Origin: Chloranthus sessilifolius
Lineage: Eukaryota; Streptophyta; Magnoliopsida; Chloranthales; Chloranthaceae
Length of the DNA: 64,000 nucleotides
Assembly (NCBI GenBank): GCA_021018995.1
Contig: CM037598.1
Location: forward strand, 77,518,671 to 77,582,670
Reading direction: 5' to 3'
Positions 9,429 through 20,780 of the stretch are shown piece after piece. The position numbers were made by a program, and so were the translations under genes. The notes beneath the pieces were generated by a model. It saw only the letters and a list, made by a program, of their open reading frames with translations, was not told the origin of the DNA and did not search any database. Position 1 is the first letter of the stretch. Every line of letters starts with the position of its first letter.

Positions 9429-12400
9429 TCAAGTAAACAAGTGCGGGTACTGCTCACGAATCTCGGCTTTACGCTCCCAAGTAGCTTCCGAAGCTGAATA
9501 ATTACACCACCTTACGAGCACAAGTGGAATCAACTTGGTCCGTAAAACCTGGTCCTTACGATCCAAGATCTTGACTGGTTCCTCAATCATAGTCAAATCC
9601 TCTTGCAGCTCAATCCGTTGGAAGTCCAACACATGAGTCGGGTCTCGCACGTATCGCCGTAGCATGGAAACATGGAAAACGTTATGCGTGCTCGCCAATT
9701 GTGGTGGCAAGGCAATCCTATATGTGACTTTGCCAACCCGTCCGAGTACCTCAAAGGGTCCAATATATCGAGGAGTCATCTTTCCTTGTTTTCCAAAGCG
9801 CATCATGCCCTTTGTTGGCGAGATTTTCATAAATACCTTGTCTTCGACCTGAAAATAAGGGTTAATTCTATAGCTAATTGATGTAACTATGGAAATTTAA
9901 GTTTCTGTAACGCGTTTAAGTATATCTGAAACTCAACGTGTGTCCGATGAAGATCGGCATAAATATTTTGGCGACTTTGAGCAACTCGTAATCTCTCACG
10001 AATCAACCGAATCATCTCGGTTGCACTGTCCACGAGATTAGGTCCTAAAATAAGCTTTTCACCGACTTCTTCTTAGTTCAAAGGAGATCTGCATTGTCGT
10101 CCATACAAGGCTTCTAAGGCACCATCCCAATACTGGACTGATAACTATTGTTGTAAACGAACTCCATCAGAGGCAAATGTTGATCCCATGAACCATGAAA
10201 GTCCAACATGAATGCACGCAACATATCCTTTATGATCTGGTTCACTCTCTCAGTCTGCCCATCTGTCTGAGGATGAAACGCTGAGCTGAACTCTAGTTTA
10301 GGACCCATGCCTTCTTGAAATCATCGTCAGAATTGCGACGTATAAAGCGGTTCTCAATCGCACATGATGCTGACTGGTATGCCATGTAATCGAACTATTT
10401 CTTTTATGTACAGCTCTGCAAGCTTGTTAGCTGTAGACATAGTACGGTATGGTAGAAAGTGTGCCAACTTCGTCAGCCTATCAACAATGAGCCAGATGAC
10501 ATTATTTTTTCTCAATGTGCTCGGCAACCCTAATATAAAATCTATAGAAATGGCTTCCCATTTCCATTCAGACACTGGTAAAGGTTGCAATAAACCTATT
10601 GGATTTTGATGGTCTACTTTTACTTATTGGTAGACCAAACATTGAGAAACATAATCCGTAACATCCTTCTTTAGTCCTCTCCACCAAAAGCTTCGCTTGA
10701 AATCTTAGTACATCTTGGTACTCCCAGGTTGTATAGCATACGTTGGCTAATGAGCTTTTTTCAAAATAGTATCTTTAAGATCTTTATTAGCAAGTATGCA
10801 CATTCGATCTCTGAATAGTAAAGTACTATCATCCTTGATGGAGAAATCAGGTCTGATCCCATTGATCACATCCTTTCTAATGACCATAAGCTCATCATCA
10901 ATCATCTGAAGCTTACGCACGTTATCAAAACATGTGGACCGTATAATAAGGGTAGCCATCAATGCCCCTGAACCTTTGACATCTATCAGTGTATCGCACA
11001 AGGCCAGGTCCTCAAGTAGATGCCACCTCTGTACTCTGGTAATAAGATGTGACAACTGAGCTGAAGATTTTTTGCTCAAAGCATCCGTCACAATGTTGGC
11101 CTTCCGAGGATGATACTGAATGAAATAATCGTAATCCTTTAAAAATTCCATCCATCTGTGTTGTCGCATGTTCAAGTCCTTCGGGGTAAAAAGATACTTG
11201 AGACTCTTGTGGTCGGTGAAGATGTCAAACGTCTCACCGTATAAGTAGTGCCTCCATATCTTCAAAGCAAAAATCACCGCCGCTAACTCTAGATCACGAG
11301 TCAGATAATTCTTCTCGTGTTCCTTGAGTTGTATAGAGCCGTACGCAATAACTTTCTTGTGCTAGTTGAGAACACAGCCTAAACCACTGTAAGATGCGTC
11401 ACTTTATATAGTAAAACCTCCTTTGCCAGAAGGTATAGCTAGCATTGGTGCTGTAGTCAGACGCGTCTTAAGTTCGTGAAAACTCTTCTCACACTGATCC
11501 GTCCAGTCAAACTTAGCATTTTTCTTCATGAGCTGAGTGAGCAGACTTGACAGTTTGGAGAACCCTTCTACAAATCGCCTGTAGTATCCCACCAAGCCAA
11601 GGAAACTATGGACCTCAGTTACCATTCTCGGTTGCTCCCAATTTACTATCACCTCAATCTTCGTCGGATCAACTGTTATACCCTTCTCAGAGACAACATG
11701 ACCCAAGAAACTGACTTAATAAAGCTAAAACTCACATTTACTGAGTTTTGCATATAGCTTGTGATCTCTGAGAGTCTGTAGAGCCACATGCAGATGTCGT
11801 TCATGGTCTTCTTTCGTCCTTGAATAAATGAGAATGCCATCCACAAAGACGACCACAGACTTATCCAAGAGTGGTTTAAACACTCGGTTCATTAGGTCCA
11901 TAAAAGACGCAGGTGCATTCGTCAATCCAAATGGAAAAACCAAAAACTCATAGTGTCCATATCTGGTTCTAAACATCGTCTTCTCCATATCCTCTGCTTT
12001 GACTCATAGCTAATGATAACTCGATCGCAAGTCAGTCTTCGTAAAGAACCTCGCTCCTTGTAATTGACCAAAGAGATCATCTATCCTTGGAAGTGGGTAA
12101 CGATTCTTAGTCATCAACTTATTCAACTGCCGGTAGTCAATGCATAGACACATCGAACCATCCTTCTTCCTAACAAATAATACTGGTGCTCCCCAATGAG
12201 ACACACTAGGTCGAATGAACCCTTTGTCAAGCAACTCTTGCAACTGCTCTTTCAATTCTTGCAACTCTGAAGAAGCCATCTGATACGGAGCTTTAGATAC
12301 TGGCTCAGTACCCGAAACTAGATTTATCGCAAATTCAATCTCCCGAGCAGGTGGTAGTCCTGGTAAATCCTTGGGAAACACATCGGGGTACTCGCAAGCA

Positions 12401-12735
12401 ACATGAATGTCGGATATCATATTTTTCTCTTCCCGTTGCTCTTACAGAAAAGCCATATAGCCACTGTACCCATTCTTTATCATTTTCTCGGCTCGAATAG
12501 CTTATATCAACGGAGTTACCTTAGACTTTACCCCGAAGAATCCAAATGACTTCCTCTTTAGAGGGCAGAAAACTATAACTTTCAGCAGGCAATCAATGCC
12601 CGCATGGTAAGCGGATAGTCAATCCATCCCTAAGATCACATCGAAGCCTACCATGTTCATCAATATCAGGTCTGCTCAAGTTTCTTCTTCCTCAACTCTA
12701 ATGACCACTGCCTTGTCTAAAGGAAGACTTGATAT
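9429..12735 (-). pseudogene. Tekay-like chromovirus pol (PR-RT-RH-INT-chromodomain)
   Basis: A Ty3/gypsy pol read right to left. Protease end 'GFDVILGMD' lies near 12640. RT follows at 12420-11725 with '[20 protein letters not shown]' and '[12 protein letters not shown]'; its active site reads FVDGILIYS instead of the usual V-D-D, so a catalytic Asp is lost. RNase H is at 11706-11030 and integrase at 10590-10114 ('SIDFILGLP', 'HPQTDGQTERVNQ' with the catalytic Glu). The chromodomain is at 9830-9429 ('LVRWCNYSASEATWE', 'YPHLF'). The chromodomain and 'MRFGKQGKMTPRYIGPFEVL' fit the Tekay/Del lineage. Frameshifts and stops occur at most domain junctions. Gag and both LTRs are missing: the 5' side ends at about 12735 against a Tat fragment. 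Confidence 0.85.
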
Positions 12736-13045
12736 CCATTACTTTGAAAGATATGGAAAAGGTCATTGGCCCGATCACGAGCTCAAGATCGACTTCCCCG
12801 ATATTTCTCTTCTCATGTTATCAAACCCTTTGGCGCTGATTTCTATCGGCCTTAACATACAAGGATCTACCCCTATTTTGGTAGTTGTTCTCAGAGGGCG
12901 CACATTTAAAGCAGACCCATTGTCGATCAATACCAATGGGATTACCAGATTTCTAGTTTCAATAGTGATATTGAGGAATTTGGAATGATTATTTCCCTCC
13001 TCTGGTAAATCAGCATTCGAAAAAGAGATGGCATTGGGAAGCCAT
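12736..13045 (-). pseudogene. Tat-lineage protease fragment, inverted
   Basis: The minus strand reads 'SFSNADLPEEGNNHSKFLNI' and then 'LIDNGSALNVCPL', the Tat/Ogre-type aspartic protease signature (active Asp-Asn-Gly-Ser). Next is 'ISAKGFDNMRREISGKSIL', followed by stops. The reading then passes into the Tekay-like protease at about 12735. The fragment is head-to-head with the Tat pol that begins at about 13082 on the + strand, so an inversion or two separate insertions separate protease from RT. Confidence 0.65.
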
Positions 13046-13081
13046 AAGGGCTTTCTTTCGATAAATGGAGATTACATTCTC

Positions 13082-13740
13082 AGAGGCTTCTTAGGCAGGA
13101 TACAGTACATAATTCGATTCATCGCACATCTCACTCCTATCTGCACGCCGATCTTTAAGCTACTAAGAAAAGTTTTGCTCGTTGAATGGAACGACGACTG
13201 TCAAGCAGCACTTGATAAGATCAAGAGCTACCTTCTCAACCTGCCAGTGTTGGTACCACCCGAACCAGGGAGACCACTCTTAATGTACCTCTCCATAATG
13301 GAAGTTTCGATGGGATGCGCTCTAGGGCAGCATGATGAGACAGGAAGAAGAGAGCAAGTCATCTACTACCTGAGCAAGAAATTTACTGATTACGAGACAC
13401 ACTATTCTCCTATGGAGAAAGCATGTCTAGCTCTCATATGGACTACACAGAGGCTCCACTACTACTTGCTATCTCAAGCCATTCTACTCCTAGCACGAAT
13501 AGATCTGTTGAAGTACCTATTCGAAAAGCCGGCCCTCACTAGCCAAATTGCACGCTGATAACTTTTCTTATCTGAATTCGACATCACGTATGTCACTCAG
13601 AAGTCAATCAAGGGGCAAGCACTCACCGATCATCTTGCCAAGAACTCCTTACCCAATTATGAGCATTTAAGGATCGAATTTTCAAATGAGGACATCTTGT
13701 TCATGACAAAGGATGATATAATGGAGACAAAAGAGTCTTA
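13082..13740 (+). pseudogene. Tat-lineage RT end and first RNase H
   Basis: 'LRGFLGRIQYIIRFIAHLTP' marks the end of a Tat-type RT and the tether, followed by RNase H ('EVSMGCALGQHDETGRREQV', 'YYLSKKFTDYETHYSPMEKA'). The frame stops at 13556. Family-like sequence continues in another frame ('FLSEFDITYVTQKSIKGQAL', then 'DHLAKN') to a TAG at 13739, where the family has Trp. The catalytic half of RT is missing. In the intact family this domain degrades the RNA strand during reverse transcription. Confidence 0.8.
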
Positions 13741-15065
13741 GGTAATGCACTTCAACGGGGCAGCAAATGCCGAAGGTCAAGGGTCAGCGCTATCCTAATC
13801 TCGCCAAAAGAATCTCATATACTAGTCTCCATCAAGCTCAATTTCCCCTGCACTAATAACATGGCCGAATATGAAGCCTGCGTAGCAGGCCTACAAGCAG
13901 CCTTGGGCCTGAATGTGACTCATCTCAGGGTGTTTGGCGACTCACAGTTGATCATATGCCAGACAAATGGAGATTGGAAGACGAAGGATGAGAAGTTGAT
14001 CCAATACCATGAGCACCTCGAAGATCTGATAGCATGCTTCGATGATATTACCATCTCCTATATCTCACGAGCAAGAAATCGCTTTGCCGATGCATTAGCA
14101 ACGTTGGCATCAATGGTAGAAATCCCCTATGGCGTCAAGGTGAAACAAATCATGATCGAACAAAGAAACGAGTCAGCTTTCTGCCTCAGGATTGAGGGAC
14201 CCGCAGGGATAGATGACGAGCCTCCATGGTTCTCGAATATCAAAAGTTTCCTCAAAACACGAACATTCTCGAGAGGTACGTCCAAGATGGACGGGTGGAC
14301 CATTCAGCGTTTAGCAGCTAATTAAGTCATCTATGGCGAGTGCCTCTACAAGCGGTCATATAGCAATATACTGCTCTGATGTCTAACTGAGGGTGAGGCA
14401 GCCAACATCATGAAAGAGATCCACGAGGGATTATGTGGGGCCCACGTCAATAGGCACATGCTCGCCAAGAAGATCCTATGGCAAAGGTATTTCTGGACCA
14501 CCATGGAAACTGACTATTGCAAGTACATGCAGAAGTGCTACAAATGCCAAGAACATTCCAGTCTGATATATGCTCCTGCTATAGATCTACACAACATGAC
14601 CACTCCCTGGCCATTATCCACATGGGGCCTCGACGTAGTCAAAAAAGTTAATCTGAAAACATCAAATGAGCATCAGTTTATCAACGTCGGCATCGAGTAC
14701 TTCACAAAATGGGTAGAGGCAGCATCCTATGCAAACATCACGACCAATCATGCCAAGAAATTCATCAAAAATAATATTGTGTGTCGATTCGGTGTACCCA
14801 AGGACATCATCACGGAGAACGACACCAACTTCACCAACAAGAGCATAAGAGCCTTTTGCGAGTAGTACAAAATAAAATATCATCGCTCATCACCATATCG
14901 GCCACAAACCAACGGAGCCATGGAGACGGCTAACAAAATAGTCATCTGCATCCTTGAGGAGATAGTTGTCACATACTGTGATTGGAGCAAAATGTTATCA
15001 TTTGCACTATGGGCTTACTAAACGTCGATCTATACCGCTACAGGGGTCACGTCGTTCTCCCTTGT
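13741..15065 (+). pseudogene. Tat second RNase H and integrase, copy 1
   Basis: The extra 'archaeal-type' RNase H typical of the Tat/Ogre lineage is present: 'NNMAEYEACVAGLQAALGL', 'VFGDSQLIICQTNGDWK' and 'RARNRFADALATLA'. After an in-frame TAA at about 14323 comes integrase. The zinc-binding part includes 'IHEGLCGAHVNRHMLAKKIL' and 'CYKCQEH'. The core has 'WGLDVV' (first Asp), 'IITENDTNF' (the second catalytic Asp, normally TDNGTNF, is replaced) and 'QTNGAMETANKI' (Glu). The frame is broken by several stops. It ends at 'SLVYG', where it is fused to a second copy of the RNase H starting at 'YGDSQ'. Confidence 0.85.
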
Positions 15066-16197
15066 GTATGGTGACTCACAGTTGATCATATGCCAGACAA
15101 ATGGAGATTGGAAGACGAAGGATGAGAAGTTGATCGCATACCATGAGTACCTCAAAGATTTGATAGCATGCTTCGATGATATTACCTTCTCCTATGTCCC
15201 GCGAGCAAGAAATTACTCTACTGATACATTAGCAACATTGGCATCAATGATAGAAATCCCCTATGGCGTTAAGGTAAAACCAATCATGATCGACCAAAGA
15301 AACGAGTCGACTTTCTGCCTTTAGATTGAGGGACCCGCAGGGATATATGATGAGCCTCCATGGTTCTCGGATATCAAAAGTTTCCTCAAAACACAAACGT
15401 TCCCAGAAGGTACGTCTAAGATGGATGGGTGGACCATTCAGCGTTTAGCGGCTAATTACGTCATCTGTGGCGAGTGCTTCTACAAGCGGTCATATAATAA
15501 TATATTGCTCTGATGTCTAACTGAGGGTGAGGCAGCCAACATCATGAAAGATATCCATGAGGGAGTATACGGGGCCCACGTCAATGGGCACATGCTCTCC
15601 AAGAAGATCCTATCGCAAGGGTTTTTTTGGACCACCATGGAAACTGACTATTGCAAGCACATGTAGAAGTGTTACAAATGCCAAGAATATTCCAGTCTGA
15701 TATTTCCTCCTGCTATAGATCTACATAGCATGACCACTCCCTAGCCATTTGCCACATGGGGCCTCGACGTAGTAAAAAAAGTCAATCTGAAAGTATCAAA
15801 TGGGCATCAGTTTATCCTCGTCGACATCGAATACTTCACAAAATGGGTAGAGGCAGCATCCTATGCAAACATCACGGTCAATCATGTTGAGAAATTTATC
15901 AAAAATAATATTGTGTGTCAATTCATTGTAGCCAAGGACATCATCACGGAGAATGATACCAACTTCATGAACAAGTACATAAGGCCTTCTATGAGTAGTA
16001 CAAAATAAAATATCCTCGCTCATCACCATATCGGCCACAACCAACGGAGTCGTGGAGGCGGCTAACAAAATAGTCATCCGCATCCTTGAGAAGATGGTTG
16101 TCACATACCGCGACTAGAGTGAAATATTACCATTTGCACTATGGGCTTACTGAACATCGATCTGTACCGCTATAGGGGTCACTCCGATCTCCCTTAT
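13931..16197 (+). repeat. Tandem duplication (1.13-kb unit) inside Tat pol
   Basis: Copy 1 spans about 13931-15065 and copy 2 about 15066-16197. The offset is 1134 bases near the left end (GACTCACAG at 13939 and 15073) and 1132 near the right end. The junction joins integrase 'LVYG' to RNase H 'VFGDSQ'. Both parental sites share a TGTxTGG word, which suggests microhomology-mediated or slipped duplication. The copies have diverged by point changes, so the event is old. Confidence 0.85.
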
Positions 16198-16608
16198 GTG
16201 TGGGATCGAAGTTATCCTGCCAGTCGAAGTTGAAGTACCCTCACTTTGCATTCTCATCGAATCTGATCTACAGAAAGCTGAAAGAGAGAGGTCCCACTTT
16301 GAGCAACTAAACCTACTTGATGAGAAAAGGCTCCTAGCCTCATGTCACACCCATGCCTGTCAGAGAAGGATCGCACATGATTACAATAAGCATGTTCGCA
16401 TCCGAGATTCAAAGGTGGGTGACATAGTACTCAAAAAAAAATTTCCTTCTCTCCACGCCAATCCAAGAGGAAAATTCAAGCTCAACTGTGAGAGACCTTA
16501 TGTCATCTGAGAAGTGCTCCCGAGGTTCACTCTCCACCTTACCACCATGAACGGAGATCACTTTCTCAAGCCCATCAACGTTGGATACGTACGACGATTC
16601 TATTTTTA
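15066..16608 (+). pseudogene. Tat second RNase H and integrase, copy 2, with C-terminus
   Basis: The duplicate begins inside the RNase H ('YGDSQLIICQTNGDWKTKDE') and repeats the RNase H end, zinc finger and integrase core with many point differences and extra stops (for example a TAG in place of Trp in 'TPW-PFATWGLD'). Unlike copy 1 it continues into the integrase C-terminus at 16196-16608: 'IEVILPVEVEVPSL', 'LDEKRLLASCH', 'QRRIAHDYNKHVR', 'PRGKFKLNCERPYVI' and 'PINVGYVRRFYF'. Copy 1 plus copy 2 therefore represent one original element with an internal duplication. Non-functional. Confidence 0.82.
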
Positions 16609-17250
16609 AGTCTTCTACGGCAAGGTAAGTATTGATAAAATAGATACGTGACTACTTAAGGACCCCATAAAAGAGGCCATCTTTTCAAAGCCAAGTAGCC
16701 AAAAAAGTGTCACTGAACACTCATACCCTTTGCCACACCTATTGAGCCATGAGCCTTTCTTTTCCCCTCCCAGGAAGAAAAAGAAGAGGTAAAAATGTAT
16801 ATACCAAATAAAAAAAAGAGGGAAGAGAAAAGAGTTACCCTCAAAATCTAAAAAAATTAAAAAAGTAAAACCCTAAAAAGAGATTATCTGAAAAGAAAAA
16901 TAACAAAAAGATATATATAGACAAGAAAAGAGATAGAAATATCATAGGGCACGTACAGTGAAAATCCCCAAGTAAGAAGTGTATTACGACAGCTGGAACC
17001 CAATCAAGGAAACCTTAATACCTTCAAAATTTCTAACCTTACTCGTGGCCACGATTCATCCATAGAGAAAGCCCTCTTTAAAGTCTATGAGCAGCCATAG
17101 TATCTATTGCGTCAGCACGAGCCAAGCTGTGAGACAACAAAAGAACTCCATCCAACCGGCTATGACGGAGTTGACGTCCATGTCCTGGCCTTTGAGAAAA
17201 TAAAGAAGAAAAGAAAAAGAAAAAAATACAAGCTCAAAGTAAAAAGGACA
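16609..17250 (+). other. Tat 3' untranslated region, A-rich
   Basis: Purine-rich non-coding DNA follows the integrase C-terminus. No ORF with a recognisable motif is seen. Confidence 0.5.
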
Positions 17251-17440
17251 AAGTGAAAACAGGAAAGGGCGTCATGGGTAAAAATAACGAGCTTGTGTGG
17301 ACCAAGTGAAAACCTGAAAAGGCGCATGGGATAAAAATACATACCCATGGACGTAGTGAAAACCCAAAGGGGCGCTACGGGTAAAAAAAGGGGTGATAAC
17401 GGGCATGGTAAAAACTCATCTTGGGCGCTGTGAGTAACAA
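17251..17440 (+). repeat. Four degenerate GTGAAAAC...GGGCG...GGGTAAAAA units
   Basis: Units beginning GTGAAAAC or GGTAAAAAC, then GAAAGGGCG-like, then ATGGGTAAAAATA, occur near 17253, 17305, 17356 and 17407, each about 50 bases. Such units are common in the 3' UTR of Tat-like elements as far as I recall, and they support the assignment of this tract. Confidence 0.55.
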
Positions 17441-17718
17441 GGCTAAGAGAAAAAGAAAAGGAGAAGAAAAAAATCTTTAGTTACTCTCTTGGTTACATTA
17501 TCGATTACCTGGTTGCCAACTGGGCCACTCATGTTCACTCAAATATGGTCTTGACCAGGCAGATCCTTCAGACTGCACCGTCAGACGCATGACCCGAGGT
17601 AAAGATAAATGATTGATTTAGTCCAAAGGAATGGACGTTCTGACCTTGGCAAGGATTCCAAATCTCACTTAGGTCCGACCATGAATGGGTTTCGACTATG
17701 GTCAAAATGGGACCCGTT

Positions 17719-17828
17719 TGTGACGTGGTCACGATCAATGTGCATTGTTATGCACCAGGGGCAAGGTGAGAGGGCCTGCTAGTGGATCGATGTGCATTGT
17801 TATGCACCAGGGTCGTGACCACGTCACA
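17719..17828. repeat. 16-bp inverted repeat enclosing a 27-bp direct repeat
   Basis: TGTGACGTGGTCACGA at 17719-17734 is exactly complementary to TCGTGACCACGTCACA at 17813-17828. Between them a 27-base segment (17734-17760 and 17786-17812, one mismatch) is repeated. Each copy contains GTGCAT-TGTT-ATGCAC, a perfect 6-bp stem with a 4-base loop. The arms carry TGACG and ACGT cores of plant bZIP-type sites. Confidence 0.8.
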
Positions 17829-18597
17829 CGTTGCTTTATCTCACGTTTAAGCCAAAAAAAAAAAGAGGATAGAAGAAAAGATACTTATATAAGATAAAAG
17901 ATTTCCCTTTTCCATTTTTATACATATAGAGAAAACTAGAAAAAGATAATAGACTTCCCTTTTCCATTTTCATCTTTTACACTTTACTCGCACCACATCT
18001 CAAAAAGATAATCGGTGTGGTACCCAACTCTTTACCTTTATAAAAAAGTGAAAAGAGAGACAAAATATATATATATATATATACCAAAAAGATATCTGTC
18101 AGGGGTTCTTATGCCCCTTCCTATGGTGTTTGATCTATATAAAAAGTATGTGTTGGACCAGGTCAATGACCCAACTCGCGCTTCAAGACACGAATCTCTG
18201 TATGTAAAGCATCTTTGTGAGCATTTCGATCAGTCATCCAGCGACCATGAAGGCCCTTATATCACTTTTCGGGAAGCATCAGTAGCACCAAGAGCGTCAC
18301 TCAAGGATCCTTCCAGACGAAGAACCTCACACTCTGCAACACCAGCACTTGTTTCTGAACATCAGCACTAACCTGCTTTCTCTAAATGCTCGTGCAGGAC
18401 CCACTTCTCATCTATCAGCAACTCAATCTGGCTGAAGCACTGACTCCCTCCTCAGCCTGGTCCAAGCGACAAGCAGAAGGCCTCTCAGATAGTAGCCAAG
18501 CCTCTTACCTTGAAGAAGTCAAAGTCAGATTCCCTTGCTCCAAGTTACACACATTCCCAAAAAGTGCATCAACCTTCATTTGATCCGCTGGAAAAAT
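17829..18597 (+). other. Tat 3' region, possible weak ORFs
   Basis: An (AT)n microsatellite lies at 18065-18083. Open frames 18015-18371 and 18386-18583 form Ser-rich peptides of no known family. They lie where Tat elements have non-coding DNA or a poorly conserved extra ORF. I do not assign a function. Confidence 0.35.
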
Positions 18598-20770
18598 TGT
18601 GCTAAAATAAAGGTGTTTAAAGGTCAATGAGCACGCTCAAAAAACCTCAAATGAATAAATAAAAATAAAAAATATATAAAATAATATATACACAGAATAA
18701 TATATAAAAACATAAAATAACATAAATATGTGGCTTGATAAATGGCACACACTCTCAAAAAGCATTGCGACATCAATATTCACTCTGCTCGGGTAGTTGT
18801 GCTAAATTAACCTCGAGATCGATGGGTTCGCCCAAAAATCTAGAACCCTACCTCACGTACGGACACTCGTGACCAATCAAATGGGGTAATCAATGACTCG
18901 TAAGATTGGGTAAAAACTATGGATCTTCGCGTCATTTGCTTTACGCCCATCTTTAAGTATAGGTCGATCACCCTCCCACTTACGGGGCTATCTTGTTCAA
19001 AATGGCACTCAAATATCACACCTCACCAATCATATCAAGGAGCAGACATTTTTTCCCAATATGTTGGGCTTCCGCAACTCGGGCTATCTTGGTCATGCTC
19101 AGTAATGTCGCTAAGCGCTTGGGGACCAATAGCCTTGAGGAACGGACATTTTTTCTCAACATACAAGGCTTCCGTACACTCACCATGTTACCATCTGATA
19201 TTTGAGGTTCACTTTGAATATGATGGACCCGTTAGCGTGCCTTGGGCCTCTCTGGACGTCTCCTTCTTTAGCATGCGATCATTAGTGATCGAATACCAGA
19301 GAGAGACATCTATAAACACTCAAACTTGGCCCAAGGCCCGATTAACTTATACTTCGAGAAAGGTGTACCCTCCGAGCTTTTGAGAGCACTTTTCGAACCC
19401 TTAGAACTTAACCTAAACCCTTAGAATCCTATCCCTCACCCTTAGGAACCAACCCTAACCTATAGAACCCCTTCCGAACCCTTTTTAAACCCTCTCGGGA
19501 AGTGGTTGAAAAGAGGAGTGCCAAAGTTTACACAAACCTCTGCTAGAGCTGAGACCTATCCCATCGAAACGAGGATGTTCCCAGCTTTCCAATGAGCTAA
19601 GAATCGCCTCAATCCGATCTGTATATCGAAAGTTATAACAGTTTGAAAATCGGGCAGAAAGGCAGGAAATTAGCTTAGCGTGTGTATTACACACACTAGG
19701 CAAAATTGGCTTTTGTGGGCCCCATGATGGGTTTTAAGCCTCCAGGATTCTCAGAGAACATTGTTCCCAAACCTATCATGTCTAATACACATGCTAGGCT
19801 TAGGAATAATAACTTTTGGGGGTTTGATCAGATCTCGAATTTAGAGTTTGACTTGTTGACCACCCCATCCATTGGGGTTGGTTTCGTTAGGACTATTGCA
19901 CTCCCATTAGCCCTCTTTTTAACCCTTTTTCCACTTAGAACCCCACCCTATCATCTACCATTGAAACCCAATTCCCACCTATCTAAGCCCTAGAAAACCT
20001 AGAAAAACTTAGATCCCTATTACCTAATTACTAACCCAATTAACCCTTTAACCCTTCATGAATCATCTCATCTTTAATAAAGAGAGAGCCACCCCCCCTT
20101 GATTAAGGGCTTGAAAATTTTCCAAAAGAGAGAAAAGCATTAGAGACTTCCTCCTCCCTTTTGAACACCAAACCCATAAATTCGAAAACTGAGTTCACCC
20201 CTTTTGATCCCATTTTCCATCATCTATCTCTTAGTTTTGGTAGGAACTAGGCCTTAGCCTTCTTCTCTTATCGTCTAGCTTCCTAGCCTTAGAGTTTTAG
20301 AACCATCCTACAACCCATTTGCTATTGGAAGCTCACCGGTGTCTTTCTCGTGCGAAGGTCCACAGTGGTGCTACAAGGGCACGAGAGCTCCGAATCTATC
20401 CTCTATTCCTCTACCTTCTTTGCTTTCCCTCTATCCTTGAATTGAGTCATTACGCTACCCAAATTTCATCGGGTTCGAAGGGCTCAATAGGATCGGAGTG
20501 CCTTCGGGCAAGGGGGAGTGCTGCCTTTTTTTATTTTTTATTTTTTATCTATAATTATATATATATATATATATGTATTATATACACATCCAAGCATCCA
20601 TAGTAAAGACCGCTCACGAGCGGGTTTATCAAGTGCCTAACACCTTCCCGATCAATAACCGAAGTCCTTACTGAAGAGCCTTTGGCATTGACCGGTAAAT
20701 TAGAGTCATATCTTGCAATTCGGTGCTTAGAACATTGATTTTGGTATCCCGAAACACCAAAAGCTATGGG
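18598..20770 (+). mobile_element. Tentative Tat-type LTR
   Basis: The stretch begins with TGTGCTAAAATAAAGG after an A-rich tract. It contains degenerate CCCTTAGAA words (19395-19450) and an (AT)n run (20556-20574), and ends near 20770 just before TGGCGACTCC (20771-20780). TGGCGACTCC resembles the tRNA-Arg-type primer site of Tat/Ogre elements, which would make this a 5' LTR. No matching second LTR or target duplication was found, so the limits are a guess from these two landmarks. Confidence 0.3.
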
Positions 20771-20780
20771 TGGCGACTCC

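Noticed and set aside
9227-9457. 76-codon minus-strand ORF after the chromodomain
   Set aside because: Overlaps the end of pol in another frame, hydrophobic by chance, no family signature.
19385-19500. Interstitial telomere repeat
   Set aside because: The CCCTTAGAA words are irregular and do not match the plant CCCTAAA unit; probably LTR word repeats.
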